Shown here: piece by piece, positions 14,140 through 23,768 of the stretch
Position numbering within the stretch: the first letter of the stretch is position 1
Layout: every line of letters begins with the position of its first letter
DNA from: Cenococcum geophilum 1.58
Taxonomy: Eukaryota > Ascomycota > Dothideomycetes > Gloniales > Gloniaceae
Assembly (NCBI GenBank): GCA_001692895.1
Contig: KV748230.1
Coordinates: 744,001-808,000 of the forward strand
DNA: 64,000 bases
Direction: 5' to 3'
Notes under the pieces: generated by a model
Seen by the model: the letters and a program-made list of their open reading frames with translations, nothing else
Told to the model about the DNA's origin: nothing
Databases searched by the model: none
Translations under genes and position numbers: made by a program

Positions 14140-14565
14140 TATAACGGAACCTTATAGCAAGAACTACGATGGGCTCGTTATTAGGCTAGGTATGTAGGAA
14201 ATGTAAGTATAAAAGTTAATAACGTAATAATAACTGGTGGAGTGGTTGCCTAATAGATTAACTCTAATTATATTCTAAGAATTACTATAAGGAAGAAACT
14301 ATCTAGGTAGGGACTAAGGGTCCTTAAATATACAACCGTACTCCTATAAAATCCTTTCTTGTACGTAATGTACGTCTTATACGTGAGGTACGTAAGTTCC
14401 TCTTGTTCCTTTTGTTCAACACGTAGCATATTATATGACCTTGGTTACCATTCCTCGTTACATGGTTCTACCGGCTCTATCCTGGACCGTGCCTGAATTA
14501 ACTAACTAGCTTCTTCCGTCTCTTCTCTAAGTAGTCGTAACATTGTACTTAAAGTGTCCGTAACA
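14140..14565 (-). repeat. LTR (transcriptional 5' end) of gypsy element 1
   Basis: This 426-bp partner of 3216-3641 ends GTCCGTAACA. Its left ~200 bases are as AT-shifted as the other LTR. From about 14350 onward it keeps many CpA/TpG steps (for example TTCCTTTTGTTCAACACG) where the other copy has TpA. Confidence 0.9.
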
Positions 14566-14740
14566 ATACGAGGCTCTGCATGAGGCTCTGCACGAAGCTC
14601 TGCATAAGGCTCTACACGAAGCTCTACACAAAGCTCTACGCGGAGCTCTGCGTAGGGCTCTGCGTAAGCCTTTACTAAAGCTCTATATAAGGCTTTATTA
14701 AAGCTCTGCGCGAGGCTCTACCTAAAGCTTACCCCCTTTT
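14566..14740 (+). repeat. 12-bp minisatellite, right part of forward arm
   Basis: It continues the array interrupted at 3215, with units such as AGGCTCTGCATG and AAGCTCTGCACG. It starts with the second copy of the ATACG target-site duplication. This part is much richer in CpG than the left piece, so it is less mutated. Confidence 0.8.
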
Positions 14741-15060
14741 ATAAAGCAAATCTATACCTACTAGTAGTCCTTAGTTATTATTTAAAGCTGGCTCGTCGGT
14801 TTGGGTACTCTAGCTGCGGTAAAAAAAGGTCGTGGGAAAGGTACAGCTACTACGACTTGGGGGCGTCAGGCGCGACGACAAGATAATGAATTAGGATTGG
14901 GCAAATCGGGCAACGTAGTCTTCTTCGCTAGGTTTAATTTAGTAATTCTAGCCATTAGGAATAGCTTAGGGAGCTATAGAAGTTAAGACAATTTGGCTTA
15001 AAGTAGGTGTATATAGGCCTAAATNCCCNNCNNGGGACTAATAAAAATCNNAACCGTNTA
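14741..15060. other. Gene-less spacer with ambiguous bases
   Basis: It is mixed-composition sequence between the minisatellite and a hairpin, with a run of scattered N positions at 15025-15058. Short open frames lack recognisable domains or codon structure. I see no feature. Confidence 0.4.
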
Positions 15061-15136
15061 CCAGACCTTCTAACGAAGGTCTTGCCAAAAGCGGCTAGCG
15101 GCTTGGCAAGGTAAGCCTTGGCAAGAAGGTCTGGGA
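15061..15136. repeat. Short hairpin palindrome
   Basis: CCAGACCTTC at the left pairs with GAAGGTCTGG at the right, and internal parts (CTTGCCAAAAGC versus GCTTGGCAAG) also pair. It lies 8 bp before the next foldback element and could be a tiny MITE remnant. Confidence 0.5.
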
Positions 15137-15144
15137 ACGAGACA

Positions 15145-15361
15145 ACAAATAAGTCGTGACACACTTTCTTACTAAGCAGTTTCTTTAAAGTAAAATTCTA
15201 TAAAGCTGGTAAGAGATAGGATTTTAAAAAATTTATACTAAGTATAAAGTTGTTAACGGGCTTCATATACGAAAATTTAAATGATTTTATTCGAAGTGTG
15301 GTTGTTAAACCACAGTTGTTCTTCACATAGGCCAAAAAAAAGTGTGCCACGACTTATTTGT
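15145..15361. mobile_element. MITE with ACAAATAAGTCGTG terminal inverted repeats, 217 bp
   Basis: The left end ACAAATAAGTCGTGACACAC is matched inverted at the right end by GTGTGCCACGACTTATTTGT (one mismatch). The interior is AT-rich and non-coding. No target-site duplication could be fixed with certainty. No autonomous partner is in the window. Confidence 0.7.
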
Positions 15362-15585
15362 GTGACGGCGCTGGGGCACTGCCCCTACGACGTCTACATG
15401 CAGCCTAGTCAGGGGCTCGCTTAGAGACTTGGCTCGTGTATATAGACCTATCCTTTCCTCGACCTTCTTTAGCTCCTCAGCTTAGTATCTTCGTAATACA
15501 GCATTCTACAAGCTTCGGTTCAGAGGCATTTGTACGAGCCGTAACAATTTGTTCATGCCTGGAGTCTCAGTAAGTTAAACGACTC

Positions 15586-15699
15586 AGACGGCAAACGAGA
15601 CAGTAAATCTCGCTAGTACTTAACTGGTATAGCTTTATAAAACCCCTACTGGCTTTATAAAAACCCCTGTATTTAGGATTACTGTCTCGTTTGCCGTCT
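15586..15699. mobile_element. MITE, AGACGGCAA family, copy 1 (114 bp)
   Basis: The left end AGACGGCAAACGAGACAG is perfectly inverted at the right end (CTGTCTCGTTTGCCGTCT). The interior contains a duplicated TTTATAAAACCCCT-like segment. A second, diverged member with the same outer end lies at 23512-23642, next to URB1. Confidence 0.75.
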
Positions 15700-16076
15700 A
15701 AGTGCAAAAATATAGGAGGGTCGACTATCGATAGAACACGACACTACTAAAGAGCAATATATCTCTATTAGTTAACTAGTTAACCACTATAAAAGGCAAT
15801 CGATTATATTTTAAGGGCCGCTTTATTTATCTATGTACTCATTTATGCATTTTAGCTAACATAAAGTCCTAAAATTAGGGGTCAAAATTTCTCGACGCGT
15901 CTTTTTGGGTCGACTCGCGAATCTCCCCCCGATGCCTCGAAGCACTATAACCCCCCTCCCCCCCTAAGACCCAGTTATATAATACCCGAATAAAACGCAT
16001 ACTGACCCCAACCACCCCACAGCTCAGGAGCCACGTTGGATGGTCCCGAACCCCAAAATGTCAAGCACCAGACGGT
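15700..16076. other. Spacer without recognised gene
   Basis: Composition is nearer to the genome average than the flanking repeats, with poly-C/T patches near 15935-15965. No open frame carries a recognisable domain and no inverted repeat was seen. Confidence 0.4.
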
Positions 16077-16330
16077 TCGATAGAGCTTCGAGCAGAGCTT
16101 CGATAGAGCTTCGATAAAGCCCGAGCAGAGCCTTATGTAGAGCCTTGTATAGAGCCTTATATAGAGCCTTAAGTAGAGCTTATATCTAGGCTTGTTTTTA
16201 AAGGCCTTGTAAACAACTTTATATGGAGCTTTGTGTAAGCGTTTGTGTAGACGTTTATAGAGATAATAGTGGAGACATTTGTACGGACGATTATATAGGT
16301 AATTATAGAGCCGTTTGTAGAGATAATTAT
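16077..16330 (-). repeat. 12-bp minisatellite, inverted arm
   Basis: Units such as TATATAGAGCCT and CGATAGAGCTT are the reverse complement of the units at 2938-3215 and 14571-14740. Toward 16330 they decay to GTTTGTAGAGAT types, mirroring the decay at the outer edge of the left arm. With gypsy element 1 removed, the two arms would flank about 1.3 kb as long terminal inverted arrays. Confidence 0.75.
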
Positions 16331-16397
16331 AAGACTTCTTAGTATATATTAGTGCTGCGTTAGCTAGGGACGCGTCGGTCTACCTAAACACTAGAAG

Positions 16398-16584
16398 TGT
16401 TACAGTGCTGCAATAAAGTAGACTGAATAACTACGTTGTAATATAAAGAGGGGAAGAAGGTAGAAAGGGGGTATTGTATACAAATAGTAGGGCCGGCCGC
16501 TAAGTCGCTAGTGGTGGGCCAGCTAACAGTAGAGAACAGTACGAGATAGTATGAAACAGTATGCGTCAGGTCAGTGCTGTAATA
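16398..16584 (-). repeat. LTR of gypsy element 2 (left)
   Basis: This 187-bp direct repeat starts TGTTACAGTGCTGC. It matches 23126-23312 with mostly transition differences and is the more mutated of the pair. Confidence 0.9.
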
Positions 16585-19500
16585 GTACTTCTCTCCCCTA
16601 AATGGTTTGGTCCCCAAACCGAATAGATAACTTAAAAATAGGCAGTGTACAGGGTTGCCTATTTTCTACCGCAAAGATATTAGTTCCGCTTACCGCCCTT
16701 AACTAAGCTAATAGCGATTTTCTATGCCGGGCATAGAAAATCCTAATTAGTTAGTTTAGTGAGTAAGGTTAACAGAACTCCATACTACCACCTAAATCGG
16801 TCCGTATGGCGTTTCTTAGCAAGAATTTAGCTAATTAGATAACTTTAACCGCTGGTCGAAGTTCTATAATATCTTAACCACCACAAATTTTAATACGGTG
16901 GTCGGCCGCAACCTTAGCGTGACTTTTCCTTATCTCGTGCCTAGTCTAGGGGTCCTAGCTTCTTAGGGTGATACTTATAAAAGCGCTATACAGCTTATTC
17001 GCAACCCTTTAGGTCTTCCTCTAGCTGCCAGGTTATATCCTTATAATATTTCCATTTAATCTTATAAGTTAGGCCCTAGGGGTCTTTGTTATGTATATTA
17101 AGGATTTTCTTAAACTCCCATTTGTCTTCTATGTTGCCGTCATTATCTCTCTTTGCCACTCGTCCTTGTATATTACGGCGCTTTATAGTATTAATATTTG
17201 CTTGGCTAGGGATCTCTTTAGCAGCCTAGAGGCGGACCTTAGATATATAAAAGGATTTATTTACTCGGATATAGTCTAAAAGGTCTACTATAACTACCCC
17301 TTAATATACTGCGAGTACGGGGTATAGGCCGTCCTATTTATTGTCCTATTTCTTCTTAGGTCTATTTATCTTTATATTTTCTAAGCTAACTATAACTATA
17401 TTACCTTTATAGAATAACGCACTCTCATCCCTACGGGTATTAGCATTATCTTTATAGCGTTACTGTAAAATCTAGGCTAGGGCCTTAAGCTGTATTAATA
17501 TCCGCTTAAAGCGGTTAGCCATAGAGTCTACGCGGAAGAACTCCTTCTTTACTTATACTAATAGTATTAGTAGGTAGGGGCCAGCAGGCTCAATTTTAAG
17601 GCGAGGGTTAAAGCCATAGTTTGTAAAAAATAGGGAGATACCTATGCTCTCGTTAACTTAGTTATTTATAGCAAACTCGGTAAGCGGCAGGTAGTTAACC
17701 TAGTCGTCCTATATAAAGCTAACAAAAGTATAAAGGTATTTATTTACGGCGGCGTTAATAATTTTAGTTTAGCCGTCTATTTCTAGGTGCTAGGCTAAGC
17801 TTAGTCATAAGGTTGTCTTAAGGCGTTCACTTAGTTATTACTAGAAGTCGCTAACAAATTATATGCCGCGATTAGAGATAATCGTGCTTGGTGCACTATA
17901 GAGCTTATATACGTTATTAATAAAGCCATTAACTAACTCCTCTATTAAAAGTCCTATTACTAAAACAAGGTATTATATTTTAGTTAGGCGGTCCACAATA
18001 ATAAGGATATATTTATATACCTTACTATAGCGTTAGTATACTAGCAGCGTTATAATATAGTTAATTAAGATATTAGTCTACAGGCGGGCGGGTAATTCTA
18101 GTGGCTTTAGGAAACTGGGTGGGGTAAAACGGGGGGTCTTAGTGCAAAAGTATAGGGTATAGTCTTTAACAAAGGTAGCCGTAAACTAGGAGATTCCTAG
18201 CCACTAGTATATTCGGTTTAAGAGGTTAAGAGTCTTAACCCAGCTAGGGTAACTAGCGGGGCCGCTGCTATAAGAGTGATGGGTAACTTTTAGGCGGAGG
18301 TCTAGGGCGTTAGGGACGAAGAGACGTTGGTAAAAGTAGATCTATCCGTCAATAATACTGTATTCTAACTTGTCGTAACAAAGTAATTTCCTAATTTTCT
18401 TTAGCTAACGGCGAGCTTTCTAATCATACAGGGCTGCCACTATATCTCTTATAAGTTTATTCTCCTAGTATCCTAGCCGGATTAACTCGTCTAGTAACTT
18501 TTTGGCTATTTTAGGGTCTAGAGCGACTACAAACTCCGCGTTATTAGAGTTACGGGACTTATATAGTAATTCTTCTAAGATTATAGGGTTAACTTTTTGG
18601 GGCGGTATAACGACTTAGGCTTAGTGGCGGAGGCGTTTATTATCAGCATCCTTAGGCCTTATTCCTAATAGCCGGCTTAGGGCGTTAGGGAGCGTGGCTT
18701 TGCTGCTAGGTCTATATATAATTATAAAGTTAAACTATAAAAGGAACTCTACCTACTAGACTTGGCGCTAGTTTAGCTATTTAGTAGTTATAAACGTCTA
18801 TAGGTTCTTATAGTCGGTAATAATTTTAAACGGCTCCTTAGTCCCTTATAGCTTAGGACGCTATTTTTTTAAAGCCTTAATAATAGCTAGGAGTTCTTTA
18901 TCGTAGATCTCGTAGTTATATTCTGGCGCGGAGTACTTTACGAAGAAGAATGCAACCGGTCTTAATTTTCTGTTATTATTATACTGGGAAAGGACTCCGC
19001 CGGAAGCCTAATTTGATACATCTATCTCTACCACTGTTTTCTTTATATAGTTATAGTATACTAGTACTAGTGCTAAAGTAAAGGCTCCCTTAAGGGCCTT
19101 AAACGATTTGGCTTATTCTAATCCCCATAGCCATCCAATATCCTTCTTTAGAAGTTTTGTTATAGGTATAGTAATGGTAGAGTAGCCTTAAATAAATTAT
19201 TGGTAGAAGTTCGCGAAGCCGAGAAATTGTTATAGTTCTTTAATTAATATTAGGTCCTTCCATTCCTATAAGGCCTGTATTTTCTTAGGGTCCATAATTA
19301 TGCCATTAGTTAAGATAATTAAGCTAAGGTATTTTGTTTTAGTAGAGTAGAACTTAAACTTATTAATATTAATCTAAAGTCTAGCATTACTAAGTCTTTA
19401 GATAACTTCATTTATATACTTAATATGCTTAGCGCGTGTTTTAGAAAAGATAAGGACGTTATTAAGGTAGGCAGTGCAGTAGTTATTAAGGGCGTTGTGT

Positions 19501-22500
19501 AGAATATAGTTAATATAGTTCTAAAACATAGCGGGTGCGTTATAGAGGCCGAATAGTATAACTAGTATCTTATAGAGTCCGAACCGGGTAATAAATACTA
19601 TAAGCCACTTATAGCCCTCCGCAATCCGGATCCGGTTAAACGCAGCAATTATATTAAGTTTAGTAAAGTACTTGGCGCTATAAAGTGCGTCAAGTATCTT
19701 ACAGATTAGTAGCAGTGGGTATTGATTCTTAATAGTGACTATGTTTAGGCCTTAGTAGTTATAGTAGATTTGTATACCACCGCTGGGCTTAGCAGCGAGG
19801 AGGAGTAGTACGGTAGCTAGTAAGGTTAATTCGCGGATAAAACCCTTATCTAGCATCTTATTAATCCACTTCTTTACATACCTAAGTTTAGTAGGTAAGA
19901 GTGGTTTATTTTTATAGTACGGGGCCTAGTTTCTGGGGGTAATCTTAATTTTATAGTTCTATAGTCGGTAAGGGGGCAGCTTATCTACGTTTTTAGGGAG
20001 GAAGTGCTTAATATATTTACTAAACTCCTTTAGTAGGCGTTATAGAATATCTTTATGGGTTAATCCTGGTTTGCCTTTTAGGAATTTTTTAATATTAGTA
20101 TTAACTATCTTCCGACGTAAAAGCTTGGGTTTAGTTTTTAAATTTATCTTAAGGAAGTTATAGAAATAGGGGGGGAGCGCTTTACAGGCTTCCTTTATTG
20201 TATAGTCACCTTCTACCAACCGGCGGAAAGACCTTTTTAATAGGTTCGGTACTTCTATTAGGCCTATAGGTAGCTCTTTAAACAACTATCGGTGCTTATC
20301 TTATTTAACCAGTTCTACTAGCTCCGCTATATAGATCCTTATTACCTTTACGTCTTTTTATTTATAGAACTGGGTAAAATTAATAGTATGGGTGTATTTA
20401 ATATTGTCTAGGTTAGGGCGTGTCTAGCTCTCCGGTGCTACGGCTAGGCTAGCACAGTTTAGTCGACCTAGGGGGGCGGAAATAAGGCGGCGGCCCTATA
20501 CGGTACGCGCAAGAGACGGGTATAAGGTTAGGCGTTACAGTGGCGCGGTTTTTATTATTTAGGTCTTAGTAGTTCTATAGCCAGTCCTTGCTATAACGCG
20601 AGCTATAGTGTGCGTATATAGCATATGGCTTAGTTCTAAGTATTGGGCTGGGCGGCCGGGGTTTAAATAGTGCCTAGGTTGGGGTTAGTTTCTTAGTAGT
20701 GGCGGCGCAAAGCAGACCTTCTTCCTTAGTCTTGGTAGGGCTGGCTAGCCCGTTATTTTAGTCTTAAGTGCTAGGTTAGTCTAGTCTTCTACTATCTCGT
20801 TTCTTTACAGCTATACGGGCTCCCCTTTATTAGGAACGTCTTCTACTATTAGGGCTTTGTATATAGTCCTAGGCACTAGGCTTAGTAGTGCTAAGTGTTT
20901 ACGTAGGGCGTCCCTACTAACGTTAGCTATTCTCTACGGGAGGTAGTGCCTAAAGTAGTAGTCTAAGTTGAAGCGGATCTTGAGTTTCCTAAAGCTAGGA
21001 CAGGGCTCGTACTTTTGAAGCTAGGGTATACTTAGGATAATTAGGGTAGCGGGCGAGAGTTTAGTAATAAAAAAGAGTATGGCTTTAGTATAGAGGCCGA
21101 TTAATATTCGGGCGGTAAAGTAGTCCGTAATAAGCGAAGTTAGAATGCTGTCTGTGAGGCGTAGTGGCCTAGGTGCTAGTAGCTTCTTAATTATAACGTT
21201 ATACTTTCTTATAATAGACTCTACGTTAGTAAATGCTATTATAGTACTACCGGAGTCCACTAGGCTTACTATATTAATATAAACTTAGGGGTATAGGTTA
21301 TATAATAAGGAGAGTTGGGTTTAAATAAGGATTAATTTCTTATTACTGTTTGCTAATCTAAAATTAAGTAGTAGTTTACTAATAAAAAGGACTAATTGAT
21401 TTAGTAATAGGGACCTAATCTTCTCGTCTTCCTCCTTATATAGTTTAGACCCTTAGGCACGACTTAGTCTAAGGGTTTACCTTTTAATAACTAGGGTATA
21501 AAGCTATCTTAGCGGGGCGGTCTAGTGTCTATCTAGCTAGCGGTATCTATCTCTGTTTTAGTCGGGGTATAGAAAGATAATACCTTACTAATAACGTGGC
21601 TGTGTTTATATTCGCTAGCGTAAAGTCGCCAATACTAGGCGTTGTTAACGGGTTAGGCTCCCATATAGGGTATAGTTTAGAGTAACTAAGCTATAGGGTT
21701 AAAGGGGGGGGGTCGTCTGCCGCGGCTATAATAGGCTCCGTAGTCGCCGCGTCTATAATAAACTCTACGGTCGCCACGTCCACGGTTATTTGTTCGCGTT
21801 ATTTAATAGGGTAGTATTAGGACTGGGTTTGCTATCTTAATAGGGTCATAGGTATCCTTTTAATAGCTAGGTAGGCTATAGGCAAGGCACAGTCTATTAT
21901 TAACGCGGCGCTTACGCTCCATGTCTAAGATTCTATTAAGGTCTATAGGTTCTCTAGTTACTACTAGGGTTAGGGTTAATATAGGGGCAGGGGCTTGGGT
22001 AGGTAGGCGGTGGTTAGCGTTCTTCTTAAGGTTGGCTCGGTGTATATAGTTTGTAAGGTTCTTAGCGAATACATCTATTTACTTACTCTAACCTGTATAG
22101 TCGCTGTTATTAATTTTATAGGCCAGTCTAAGTACTAGCTCTTCTATCTTTAGAGAGATGAACTTTTAGAGTAGGTCTACCTTTTGTTTATCTGTCTTCT
22201 TAATATAGGCTATTAGCTTATTAAGCTCTCCCTTCCAGAACTAGTAATTACGCTCGCCTTAGGGGAAATGGTTAAGCTTGTTCTTTGCGACCTGGGTTAT
22301 ATTAAGGACCTTATAATAGGTAGTAAGGTCTTTAAGTATATCTTCCTTAGTAGGCCATTTTCACGTAGATGTGTTATTTAGGTTCTTATATATAAGCTCT
22401 AGGCCCTGCTTAATAAACTCATAGGCCTTATTCTCTAGCATATCCGAGATATAAAGGATTTAGGACTAAACTATATTAAAGTAGTCCTAGTCCCGGTCGA

Positions 22501-23125
22501 AGACTCCCTTAATCTTAATATGCTAGGTCTTAAAATTAGCTTGTCGTTCTAGTGGGGTGCCTTTTCTACTAAATATTAGCGGGTCTTTAGATCTCCGTTT
22601 TTTTTGCTAGGTTACTACCGTTATTATAGAGGTTAATTATTTTAGAATAATAATAGTCTCTACCTAGGAGTTAATAGTTCCTATCTAAGAAGCGATAAGG
22701 GCACTAAGGTTTTCGTTAGCTTTCTTATTGGCGGTATTTATGTTATATATACACTATAGTCCTGCTTTAATATTATTAAGGAACTCATTAGTATAGTCAA
22801 CAAGGGTAAGGTAAGCTTTACTAGGCTTAAAGGTTTTAGGGTATAGTAGGGAGCGGCGGATTGTCTACGCGATATTAGGGTATATCTCTGTAAATAGGTC
22901 TGCGAAAACGTCATAGGGGTTCTAGGTTTCGGCTATTTCGGCGTCGTTGGTGTCGCCCATCTAGGCGCTAGGTAAAAACTAAGGATTGTTCTAGGACTAT
23001 GCTGGGGACGTGTCGGTTTTAGTAAAGGCGCGCGTAGGTCGCGATTGCTCTAGGGCGGAGGTCAATTAGTTAGGGTACGGGGAATTAGTGATCGCAACGG
23101 GGCGTAAATTAAAGATACCACAAAC

Positions 23126-23312
23126 TGTTACAGTGCTATAATAAAGTAGACTAAATAACTACGTTGTGGTATGAAGAGGGGAAGAAGGTGGAAAGGGGGT
23201 ATTGTATATAAATAGTAGGGCCGGCCGCCAAGTCGCTAGTGGTGGGCCAGCCAACAGTAGGGAACAGTACGAGACAGTATGAAACAGTATGCGTCAGGTC
23301 AGTGCCGTGACA
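23126..23312 (-). repeat. LTR of gypsy element 2 (right, transcriptional 5' end)
   Basis: It starts TGTTACAGTGC and ends GTGCCGTGACA. It keeps more CpG/CpA than the left LTR. If active it would drive transcription away from URB1, toward lower coordinates. Confidence 0.9.
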
Positions 23313-23768
23313 AGAAGCGCGTAACTTGTGAGAAAATGGTATTTCTATTCTAAAAAGGTGATCGATTATAGAGGAGACTAGTCTAACTCGACTCGTTAGC
23401 TTATTGGGTTAAATGGGTGTTATTAGGGGGTTAGATATACAGGAGAGAGTGTCTTTTATAAAAAATTGCGAAAATTAAAGTTAAGCGCCATAGAGTTCCG
23501 CACCAAAGGTCCTCGGACGGCAGGGCAAACTTAAGGTCGGTAGATAGCTGATTGGTTAAAAGAATGTGGCGTTTTTTAGGATGGAGACTAGTGATACTTT
23601 AGTATTAGTAAGTGCGCCTTCAATTTGCCCTTGCCGTCTGAGAGCTTCTGACGAGATTCTATTTTATCTCGGGTATTCATCGGATGTAAACTTTTCCCGA
23701 CTTCATTTTTTGGAGGCATACAGTACTATGCAAGACATGCGAAACCAAGCGGGACCATGACCTGAAAA
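23313..23768 (+). promoter_or_regulatory. URB1 upstream region at the repeat/gene boundary
   Basis: Here AT-rich repeat DNA gives way to normal composition. The 456 bp between the LTR and the URB1 start codon must hold the URB1 promoter, and they include a 131-bp MITE (23512-23642). I see no clear TATA box. Confidence 0.5.
23512..23642. mobile_element. MITE, AGACGGCAA family, copy 2 (131 bp)
   Basis: The left end CTCGGACGGCAGGGCAAA is matched inverted at the right end (TTTGCCCTTGCCGTCTGAG) with few mismatches. The outer end shares RGACGGCA with the element at 15586-15699. It ends 126 bp before the URB1 start codon, so it is inside the promoter or 5' UTR. Confidence 0.65.

Larger units (their letters stand above)
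3216..14565 (-). mobile_element. Ty3/gypsy LTR retrotransposon, RIP-degraded, 11.35 kb with nested LINE
   Basis: It is bounded by two direct 426-bp LTRs (3216-3641 and 14140-14565) and by a perfect 5-bp target-site duplication, ATACG, at 3211-3215 and 14566-14570. The coding strand is minus. A gag-like region lies at about 12.9-14.1 kb, protease-like near 11 kb, reverse transcriptase near 9.9-10.5 kb, RNase H near 9.1-9.8 kb and an integrase-like region at about 8.4-8.95 kb that continues at about 4.4-4.99 kb on the other side of the nested LINE. The order protease, RT, RNase H, integrase identifies Ty3/gypsy (Metaviridae). The element is thoroughly broken, with very many stops in every domain, mostly of the C-to-T/G-to-A type expected from RIP, so it is a fossil. 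LTR divergence cannot be used as a clock because RIP dominates. Confidence 0.9.
16398..23312 (-). mobile_element. Ty3/gypsy (probable chromovirus) LTR retrotransposon, RIP-degraded, 6.9 kb
   Basis: It is bounded by direct 187-bp LTRs (16398-16584 and 23126-23312) and by a perfect target-site duplication, AGAAG, at 16393-16397 and 23313-23317. The coding strand is minus. A gag-like region lies at about 21.8-23.0 kb, aspartic protease (a DSGST motif) near 21.2 kb, reverse transcriptase near 19.3-20.0 kb, RNase H near 18.6-19.0 kb, integrase near 17.5-18.4 kb and a chromodomain-like segment near 17.0-17.1 kb. The terminal chromodomain suggests a chromovirus. The element is broken, with many stops through all domains in a RIP-like pattern, though less severely than element 1 in the gag part. 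It is a fossil whose age cannot be read from the LTRs. Confidence 0.88.

Noticed and set aside
14801-14986. 61-codon plus-strand ORF between repeats
   Set aside because: No domain, biased composition and no splice or promoter support.
20040-20285. Minus-strand 81-codon ORF
   Set aside because: It is a residual frame of the degraded pol region of gypsy element 2, not a separate gene.
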